A program made the position numbers and the translations under genes. Of a DNA stretch of 31,689 bases, positions 25,936-31,689 are shown one piece after another (the first letter of the stretch is position 1; the number at the start of each line of letters is the position of its first letter). The notes under the pieces were generated by a model. The model did not search any database. It saw only the letters and a list, made by a program, of their open reading frames with translations, and was not told the origin of the DNA. The stretch is from contig CAZLDQ010000047.1 of the NCBI GenBank assembly GCA_964558295.1, positions 1-31,689 on the forward strand. The letters are read 5' to 3'. This DNA comes from JBDKTH01 sp964558295. GTDB lineage: Bacteria; Planctomycetota; Planctomycetia; Pirellulales; Thermoguttaceae.

Positions 25936-26484
25936 TCACGTCTCGGCCGCGCCACGCTCCTCCTGCTCATGCTTCATGCGCCAGCCGGGGAGCGTGACCG
26001 ACTGCTGGGGTTCGACCAGCTTGCCATAGAGTTCCGGGCGTCAGGCTTTCAAATAACGTTGGCCCGAGGCGTTCGCAATTCTCTCGGGTGTCAGAAGGCC
26101 GACGACCACGTCGTCCTCCAGGGCATGACTTTCCGCCAAAACCTCGCCAAACGGATCGAGAATCATCACTAGCCCTGGTTTGCCGAGCCTTGCCACTTTC
26201 CTGTTCGACAAGTCCTGCCATGACAACCACGCGATACTCTTCAGCGATTCTGGCCGACTCCTGCACGGATGGCCCATCCGGCACTTGTTCCGCCATCGCT
26301 AGGAGTTGGGCTTTGTTCAGGCTTTGCAGCCACGTATAGGCCGGAATGCAAGTCTCATGGAAACAGACGATTTCTGCCCCTTGCTCCACTGCTCGGCGAG
26401 TCAACTCGCAGACTCGGGTAGATTGTAGACCTTGTTGTTGTCGCGATGCTTGAACTGGGCTGTAGTGACACGAATATCCCTCAT
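25936..26484 (-). pseudogene. Degraded nitrilase-family amidohydrolase
   Basis: Three pieces of one carbon-nitrogen hydrolase can be read. The N-terminus (MRDIRVTTAQFKHRD, start 26484) runs into a stop at 26401. One frame over, TRRAVEQGAEIVCFHE and the following VVVMAGLVEQESGK continue the family sequence. Near 26200 the frame changes again, and PGLVMILDPFGEVLAESHAL picks up the family C-terminus. The central part with the catalytic Lys and Cys is missing, probably over 100 codons. A TGA at 26041-26043 interrupts LKA-RPELYGKLVEP where CGA would be expected, and the frame then runs to 25936. With a frameshift, a large deletion and a nonsense codon, it cannot encode an active enzyme. Confidence 0.88.
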
Positions 26485-26642
26485 CGGGGTGTTCTCCACC
26501 CTGATTGCAGCCTCTGTTGGGCCACTGCCCTTGTTCAGATGGGCCGGTACCATCAGCCCATTAGCATGGCGACGGATGATCGAGCCGGTCAATTACCCCC
26601 TCTGGGTTTCCAGGGAAATTTGGGGCTCCTACTGGCGTTCTT

Positions 26643-26669
26643 CCCCTCCAATCAGCTATGATCGAGGGG
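26643..26669. promoter_or_regulatory. Inverted repeat upstream of the xylose-isomerase-like gene
   Basis: CCCCTC and GAGGGG flank 15 bases that include TATGAT, a good -10 match (26657-26662). No good -35 is found at the usual distance. It could be an operator around a promoter, or a variant of the CCCC/GGGG hairpins seen elsewhere in the window. Confidence 0.3.
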
Positions 26670-26774
26670 TAATGATTGCGAGTCTTCGAGGGGGGGAGCC
26701 TGGCATTTGCTGGCGACCATTGCCTCTCGACCGCCTGCTGCGTTCTCCCCCGTGTCAAGACATAGGAGTCAACG

Positions 26775-27809
26775 ATGTCCGGCGAGTATCGCTTCTCTTT
26801 TGGGCCGTGGAATCTTCACGAGGGAGCTGATCCGTTCGGGCCGGCGGTGCGAGTGTCGCTGGAGTTTTCTAGAAAGCTGAACTTGTATCGGCAACTCGGT
26901 TTCCACGCCGTACAGTTCCATGACGACGACGTGGTTCCGAATATCGACGATAAGTCAGACGACGAGATTCGCAAAGAGGCGACGATAGTCAAGAAGATGC
27001 TTGAGAACGAGGGGCTCGTGGCCGAGTTCGTTGCCCCACGACTCTGGGAAAGTCCCAGGGGGATCGACGGCGGATTTACCTCCAACGATCCCGAATCCCG
27101 CCGTTGGGCTGTCCGACGATTGATGCGATCGGCCGATATCGCCGATGAGTTGGGCACGCATCTGATTGTACTTTGGCTTGCCCGTGAGGGGACGTATATC
27201 CGCGAATCGAAGAATGCCCTCGACGCACATAAGTACCTGCTCGATGCGCTCAATGAAGCCTTGGCCTACAATCCGCGAATTGAAATTGCCATCGAGCCAA
27301 AACCGAACGAGCCAGCCGACCATGCCTATCTTCCCACAATCGGTCATGCCTTGGCACTGGCCGCGCAGACGGTTGACCCCCTCCGGGTTGGTGGCCTGAT
27401 TGAAACAGCGCATGCAGTCTTGGCGGGACTCGACCCGTCCGACGAAATGGCCTTTGCCCTTTCGATGGGCAAACTCTGGAGTGTCCATTTGAATGACCAG
27501 AATGGCCTCAAGTTTGACCAGGATAAAACGTTTGGTGCCGCGAATCTCCGAAGCGCGTTTAACCAAGTCCGCATCTTGGAGATGGGCAACTATCCAGCGA
27601 CCGGGCGCTTTGTCGGCCTGGACGTGAAAGCCATGCGAACTCAGAAGGCCGAGGTTGCCCACCGGCACTTGTGCAACAGCCGCACGGTTTTCCTGCGTCT
27701 CCTGCAGAAGGTCCGCACCTTTCCCCGCGAAGTCGAGCAGCAGTGCATTGCCAATCGCGATTACGAGGCCCTGGAAATGGCAGTGCTCGAGCATTTGATG
27801 ACCAAGTAG
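26775..27809 (+). CDS. xylA: Xylose-isomerase-like sugar isomerase
   Basis: This is a TIM-barrel isomerase of the short actinobacterial xylose isomerase type (344 aa; Streptomyces enzymes have about 388). AGGAG lies 6 bases before the ATG. Catalytic features align: VQFHDDDVVP with His49 and Asp52, WLAREG in place of WGGREG, IEPKPNEP with Glu174 and Lys176, IETAH with Glu210 and His213, and KFDQD with Asp248 and Asp250. The position matching the site-1 metal ligand Asp245 of Streptomyces appears to be His238 (SVHLNDQNG). It could therefore isomerise a sugar other than xylose, such as glucose/fructose or rhamnose. It is followed by manA in the same direction after 421 bases. Confidence 0.85.
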   Translation: MSGEYRFSFGPWNLHEGADPFGPAVRVSLEFSRKLNLYRQLGFHAVQFHDDDVVPNIDDKSDDEIRKEATIVKKMLENEGLVAEFVAPRLWESPRGIDGGFTSNDPESRRWAVRRLMRSADIADELGTHLIVLWLAREGTYIRESKNALDAHKYLLDALNEALAYNPRIEIAIEPKPNEPADHAYLPTIGHALALAAQTVDPLRVGGLIETAHAVLAGLDPSDEMAFALSMGKLWSVHLNDQNGLKFDQDKTFGAANLRSAFNQVRILEMGNYPATGRFVGLDVKAMRTQKAEVAHRHLCNSRTVFLRLLQKVRTFPREVEQQCIANRDYEALEMAVLEHLMTK

Positions 27810-28099
27810 TCCAGTCAAAGCCTCATACGTTGGCATACTACAGCCTTAAGGAGCGAATCGAGCAGTACGTCGCGGCGGAGGCCATGTCGGCGGAAGGGAG
27901 TACGGCGGGGGTGTTTCTGGAACGAACCGGTCCTTGCTCGGTCGGGCCTTGAGTTGGACATGCGCCAGTTGGAAGACGCCCTGTGGGGGGCGAGGAGCGT
28001 CTCGACAAATCCGACTACGCGATGCTCCAAGTGTTAGCCGACGCCCATCTCTCGAAGTTAGTCGGCGACAACCATGGTCTGACGAGCGGTATTCGGGTC

Positions 28100-28129
28100 T
28101 TGACACATTGCTGGTTGTCCCGCTACAGT
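28100..28129 (+). promoter_or_regulatory. Sigma-70-type promoter candidate for manA
   Basis: A perfect -35 TTGACA (28100-28105) is followed after 18 bases by TACAGT (28124-28129; four of six matches to TATAAT). It would give a leader of about 95 bases that contains the 28153-28171 hairpin. Confidence 0.45.
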
Positions 28130-28152
28130 TGCCGCGCGGATGGTCATCATTA

Positions 28153-28171
28153 CCCCCTAAGCAGATGGGGG
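28153..28171. repeat. GC hairpin, copy 3 of a REP-like family
   Basis: CCCCC-TAAGCAGAT-GGGGG. Its reverse complement, CCCCCATCTGCTTAGGGGG, shares CCCCATCTGC with the copy at 464-480. It lies in the presumed 5' leader of manA. Confidence 0.4.
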
Positions 28172-28230
28172 CCCGACCGCGACGCGCTGCAGCGAGATTG
28201 GCAGCTGACTAGTATCGAAGCGGTGCACGT

Positions 28231-29217
28231 ATGCAGCCACTTGTCTTTGAGCCTTATCTTCGCCCACAGATTTGGGGCCAACGCCGCTTAGCGGAGCGGC
28301 TGGGTAAGGCTTTGCCGAGTAACGGAACATTTGGTGAGTCGTGGGAGATTAGCGGCTATCCACGCCACGTCAGCCGGGTGGCGGAAGGGGAACTGAAAGG
28401 TCGATTACTCAGCGAACTATGGGAGACCCGGGCCGAGGAACTGACAGGTTCACGTGTTCCCTCGCACTCCAGTTTTCCGCTACTGGTCAAGTTCCTTGAC
28501 TGTCATGAGTTGCTTTCGGTCCAGGTGCATCCCAATGATGAAGCGGCTCGGAACCTATTGGAGGAGGATTCGGGCAAGACGGAAGCCTGGGTTGTCCTCG
28601 ACGTCGAGAAGACCGCGCGGATCTATGCCGGCCTCAAGCCAGGAATGACACGGGCCGATCTAGAACGCCATCTCGATACAGGCACGGTCGCCGAATGCCT
28701 CCACTCTTTCGTCCCTCGTTCTGGTGACTGCATCTATCTGCCAGCTGGGACGGTGCACGCAGCCGGAGGCGGCGTGCTGATCGCTGAAATCCAGCAGACG
28801 AGCGACGCGACATTCCGTTTGTTTGATTGGAATCGAGTCGGCCCGGACGGAAAGCCGCGGGCTCTTCACCGTTCCCAGGCCTTGGCGGTCATCGACTGGC
28901 TGGCTGGTCCCGTGCAGGTTAAGACGCCGACTCCCCTGGCTGGCACTGCCACGAAGACGCTCGGGGAACGGCTCGTCGAATGCGACTACTTCTGTATGGA
29001 ACGGTATCTCCTTGGTGGATTGTTTCCGGTCCCCTATGCCGGACGGATGTCAATCTGGATGGTTCTGGAGGGGGCGGCTAATTTGCGAACGAAAGACGGT
29101 TATCAACGGCGTTTTTGCAAGGGGGAGACCCTGTTGTTGCCTGCTTCGGCGGGGGAAGCTTTCTGGACCACTGAGGCATCGCGTTCCGCATTGCTGCTGG
29201 CAATCACAGCATCCTGA
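28231..29217 (+). CDS. manA: Class I mannose-6-phosphate isomerase
   Basis: This zinc cupin interconverts fructose-6-phosphate and mannose-6-phosphate, supplying GDP-mannose synthesis. The 328 residues match the short bacterial class I type. Metal ligands are visible: Gln98 and His100 in SVQVHPND, Glu118 in GKTEAW, and His176 in YLPAGTVHA. The EIQQTSDATFRLFDW signature (186-200) with Arg196 at the active site is intact. A second cupin-like half ends in KGETLLLPAS. No strong SD precedes the ATG. The mannose link fits, loosely, with the glycan-related genes upstream at 19504-25909. Confidence 0.93.
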   Translation: MQPLVFEPYLRPQIWGQRRLAERLGKALPSNGTFGESWEISGYPRHVSRVAEGELKGRLLSELWETRAEELTGSRVPSHSSFPLLVKFLDCHELLSVQVHPNDEAARNLLEEDSGKTEAWVVLDVEKTARIYAGLKPGMTRADLERHLDTGTVAECLHSFVPRSGDCIYLPAGTVHAAGGGVLIAEIQQTSDATFRLFDWNRVGPDGKPRALHRSQALAVIDWLAGPVQVKTPTPLAGTATKTLGERLVECDYFCMERYLLGGLFPVPYAGRMSIWMVLEGAANLRTKDGYQRRFCKGETLLLPASAGEAFWTTEASRSALLLAITAS

Positions 29218-29252
29218 ATCGCAGACTCTAGAGACCTCTGAGGCACATCAAT

Positions 29253-29540
29253 TCAGGACCGACTGCTTGGGGTTCGATCGGCGTTTGATTGGAAATGGGC
29301 TTCCCAGGCCTTTGCCCGTTGTTGCCGATCGTACGACCGCTTAGCATCCCGCCAGCTCGCCTGATGGACCTCAGGCCCTCCCCCCCAACGCATGTGCCAA
29401 TAGGCCACCTCTTCAATACGGGGGGGGCGGCCATCGATGGTCAATAGATGTGGATTGTCCCAGTTGGGACCATGGGAGTGTTCCGGGACCGCGAATACGA
29501 CCCGTTCACCTTCTGGAGATTGGAACTCGTAGCGGAACAT
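29253..29540 (-). CDS. Small protein of unknown function
   Basis: The 95-residue cytoplasmic protein has no TM or signal peptide. GGAG lies about 9 bases before the ATG. It starts MFRYEFQSPEGERVVF and contains WDNPHLLTIDG, then YWHMRWGGGPEVH and a basic helix RDAKRSYDRQQRAKAWE. Trp, His and acidic residues are plentiful and codon use looks like its neighbours, so it is probably a real gene. It lies 209 bases after the ilvB stop in the same direction and converges on manA. No family is recognised. Confidence 0.6.
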   Translation of the reverse strand: MFRYEFQSPEGERVVFAVPEHSHGPNWDNPHLLTIDGRPPRIEEVAYWHMRWGGGPEVHQASWRDAKRSYDRQQRAKAWEAHFQSNADRTPSSRS

Positions 29541-29749
29541 CTCCGATATCTCCGCGCACCATCAGGACATGCTTCAATCATACGCAGTTGGCCGACTCCT
29601 ATCTGGATCGGCGATATGCTGAAACATGGTTGGGGGGCTGTGAATCGGGGAGGTACCGCACCGGTCCAACGGATTGGCGATGGAGCCTACGTCGGGCCAA
29701 GCTTCGAGATTCAGGCAAATCAGTCGAGTGTGCCGGGACTCTCAGGACA

Positions 29750-31537
29750 CTATTTCCGGATGACGTCCCGAACAGTCATCCCCGCCGGAATCATCGGCAG
29801 GACATGCTCCTGGTAGGGCACGGCGACGTCAAGCAGGAAGGGCTCGGGGGAATCGATCATCTCCTGGAGAGCAGGCTTAAGTTCCGGTTTTTTGACCACG
29901 TGCCGGGCTTGCCAACCGAATCCTTTGGCGATGGCCACGAAGTCCGGGTAGCGAGTTGCCGGACTGATACCGTTGCCGTGGCCCAGGGCTTCGGGATGGT
30001 CGATCGGGCCGAGGTACGTGTGGGCACGATTCGAGGCGTGGAACCGGTCTTCCCATTGGACAACCATTCCCAGGTGCTGGTTGTTCAGGAGCATCACCTT
30101 GACCGGCACTTTCTCACAATGGCAGGTCGCCATCTCCTGGATGTTCATCAGAAGGCTTCCATCGCCATCGATATCGACTACGAGTTGGTCAGGATTGGCA
30201 ATCTTGGCTCCGATTGCTGCCGGCAGACCGAATCCCATGGTTCCCAGGCCGGCGCTGGAGAGCCATCGCCGTGGCTTGCGGAACTTATAGAACTGGGCCG
30301 ACCACATCTGGTGCTGGCCGACGCCGGTGGCGATGATGGCGTCCCGGTCCTTGGTCAGTTCCCAAAGCTCATGGATCGCCTCTTGGGGGAGGATATGTGG
30401 ACTCGTGCTGTCATAACTGAGGGGATCGGCCTGTTTCCACGCCTCGATCTGGCGGACCCAGTCTTGGAGATCGGCCGCCTTGACCGTCTTGTTCAGTTCC
30501 GCCAAGACTTGTCGCAGATCGCCGTTGATCGCAAGGTTCGCCTTCTTCACCTTGTTGATTTCCGAGGCATCGAGGTCTACATGGACGATCGTTGCCCGTT
30601 TGGCGAACTCGGAGACCTTGCCTGTCACCCGGTCATCAAACCGCACGCCCAGGGCGAGTAAGAGGTCACATTCATGGACGGCCGAGTTGGCGTAGACGGT
30701 CCCGTGCATTCCCAGCATTCCCAAGGCCAAGGGATGATCGCCGGGGAAGCAGCCCAGGCCCATCAGAGTTGTTGTGACGGGAATCCCTGTCTTTTGCACG
30801 AGTCTAGACAGTTCGTCGGCTGCACCGGAGGAGATGATCCCACCGCCGGCGTAGATCACTGGACGTCGAGCACGCTGGATGGCATCGGCCATCGCGTGAA
30901 TCTCATCTGAAGTTGCCTGACGGGGGTGGGCTCGATAGCCGGGTAAATCCATCGGCACGTCAAATATCGGGGCGATTTGGGCAAGCTGGATATTCTTGGG
31001 AATATCGACCAGCACGGGGCCCGGCCGTCCGGTCGTGGCCACATGGAATGCCTCGCGCATGACGCGGATCAAGTCGCGCGGATCGGTCACCAAATAATGG
31101 TGTTTGGTCACCGTCCGGCAGATTTCGGTAATCGGCGTCTCTTGGAAGGCATCGGACCCGATCGCCGAAGTCGGTACTTGGCCGGTGATCACGATCATCG
31201 GAATGCTGTCGAGTTTGGCATCGGCGACTGCCGTAACGAGGTTTGTTGCTCCGGGGCCGCTGGTGCTCATGCAGACGCCAACCTTGCCGGTCGAACGGGC
31301 GTAGCCCTGGGCGGCGAACCCGCCCCCCTGTTCCTGGCGAGGAAGAACCACTCGGATCTTGTCGCGATAGCGAGTGAACGCCTGGTGTAACGGCATACTG
31401 AAACCGCCGGGGTACGCAAAGACCGTGTCGACCCCCTGGTGAACCAGCGACAGTACGACCACATCGGCACCGTTCATGGGCTGCTGAATTGGCAGTTTGG
31501 ATGTGCTGGTTAAGATTTGCGGAATGGCAGAGGCCAC
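29750..31537 (-). CDS. ilvB: Acetolactate synthase large (catalytic) subunit
   Basis: This ThDP enzyme makes acetolactate or acetohydroxybutyrate, the first common step of branched-chain amino-acid synthesis. The GTG at 31537 (595 aa) is chosen because GAGGAG sits 7 bases upstream; a TTG eight codons earlier would overlap that SD. The N-terminal ThDP domain shows FAYPGGFSMPLHQAF and the catalytic Glu69 in RQEQGGGFAAQGYAR (commonly RHEQ). The central FAD-type domain follows. The C-terminal ThDP motif is GDGS (458-461) through NN (485-486). SDAFQETPITEICRTVTKH is typical of ALS rather than of pyruvate oxidases. The regulatory subunit ilvN is not found downstream, so it must lie elsewhere or upstream of the window edge. 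Confidence 0.95.
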   Translation of the reverse strand: MASAIPQILTSTSKLPIQQPMNGADVVVLSLVHQGVDTVFAYPGGFSMPLHQAFTRYRDKIRVVLPRQEQGGGFAAQGYARSTGKVGVCMSTSGPGATNLVTAVADAKLDSIPMIVITGQVPTSAIGSDAFQETPITEICRTVTKHHYLVTDPRDLIRVMREAFHVATTGRPGPVLVDIPKNIQLAQIAPIFDVPMDLPGYRAHPRQATSDEIHAMADAIQRARRPVIYAGGGIISSGAADELSRLVQKTGIPVTTTLMGLGCFPGDHPLALGMLGMHGTVYANSAVHECDLLLALGVRFDDRVTGKVSEFAKRATIVHVDLDASEINKVKKANLAINGDLRQVLAELNKTVKAADLQDWVRQIEAWKQADPLSYDSTSPHILPQEAIHELWELTKDRDAIIATGVGQHQMWSAQFYKFRKPRRWLSSAGLGTMGFGLPAAIGAKIANPDQLVVDIDGDGSLLMNIQEMATCHCEKVPVKVMLLNNQHLGMVVQWEDRFHASNRAHTYLGPIDHPEALGHGNGISPATRYPDFVAIAKGFGWQARHVVKKPELKPALQEMIDSPEPFLLDVAVPYQEHVLPMIPAGMTVRDVIRK

Positions 31538-31544
31538 AGGGTCA

Positions 31545-31550
31545 CTCCTC
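31545..31550 (-). promoter_or_regulatory. Ribosome binding site that sets the ilvB start
   Basis: GAGGAG on the minus strand, with a 7-base gap to the GTG at 31537. It lies within the longer TTG-started frame, which argues for the shorter protein. Confidence 0.65.
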
Positions 31551-31596
31551 AATGAAAACAAGACTCAAAGTCAAATGGCGCTGGACGAAACCTCTT

Positions 31597-31624
31597 AGTG
31601 TAATTCAAGTCGACAAGACACCAA
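31597..31624 (-). promoter_or_regulatory. Weak promoter candidate for ilvB
   Basis: On the minus strand, TTGGTG is followed after 16 bases by TACACT (four of six matches to the -10 consensus). It lies about 60 bases upstream of the ilvB start. The -35 is poor, so this is only a candidate. No leader peptide or attenuator was found. Confidence 0.25.
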
Positions 31625-31689
31625 ACGGCTAATTGGAGTTCGCCTCGTGATAGGTGTTGGTGGCGAGGTGAAATTGGGGTGCACTAACG

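Larger units (their letters stand above)
27810..28230. other. Gene-free stretch between the two sugar isomerase genes
   Basis: No complete gene is present. Short frames with protein-like composition (for example LKERIEQYVAAEA at about 27850 and YAMLQVLADAHLSKLVGD at about 28014-28067) hint at a decayed gene, but I cannot assign a family. A promoter-like pair (28100-28129) and a GC hairpin (28153-28171) precede manA. Confidence 0.35.

Noticed and set aside
29450..30661. A 403-residue plus-strand frame opposite ilvB
   Set aside because: ilvB on the other strand has full ThDP motifs and a strong SD; this frame has neither motif nor start signal.

Overview
The window looks like a chromosomal segment of a planctomycete, probably Pirellulales or a Thermogutta-like relative. 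This is inferred from the gene families: a Ser/Thr kinase fused to a caspase-like domain, a zinc-ribbon/Pro-rich membrane protein, a Tad locus with TadE/TadG-like proteins, and an FHA-CpaF fusion. Moderately high G+C and leaderless or weak-SD starts fit. No rRNA, tRNA or CRISPR array was seen.

Layout. (1) 1-710: a frameshifted transposase remnant, then a gene-free stretch with two related GC hairpins. (2) 711-2267 (+): a DegP/HtrA protease with two PDZ domains, ending at a hairpin shared with the convergent kinase gene. (3) 2358-18118 (-): one long co-oriented block, transcribed right to left. Its order is plain CpaF ATPase, two Flp-type pilin-like proteins, prepilin peptidase, three TadE/TadG-like proteins, a one-TM protein of unknown function, CpaB, FHA-CpaF ATPase, TadB, TadC, a zinc-ribbon membrane protein, and a membrane Ser/Thr kinase with a degenerate caspase domain. 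Many junctions overlap by 1-4 bases, so this is probably an operon for a Tad/Flp pilus or secretion machine. The secretin (CpaC) and TadZ/CpaE are not in the window. (4) 18423-18944 (-): a GNAT acetyltransferase. (5) 19504-25909 (+): three translationally coupled genes, namely a Tyr-rich secreted peptide, a six-hairpin glycosidase-like protein and a 1242-residue fusion of GT4 glycosyltransferase, alkaline-phosphatase-superfamily phosphodiesterase and EEP phosphatase. (6) 25936-26484 (-): a nitrilase-family pseudogene with at least three lesions. (7) 26775-29217 (+): a xylose-isomerase-like protein and class I mannose-6-phosphate isomerase. (8) 29253-31537 (-): a small unknown gene and acetolactate synthase large subunit.

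Most interesting are the three-domain glycosyltransferase/phosphodiesterase/EEP fusion with its coupled partners, and the Tad locus that carries both a phosphopeptide-binding FHA domain on one of two CpaF motors and a receptor-like kinase whose caspase domain lacks its catalytic Cys. The second set suggests, by inference only, a phosphorylation-controlled Tad machine.
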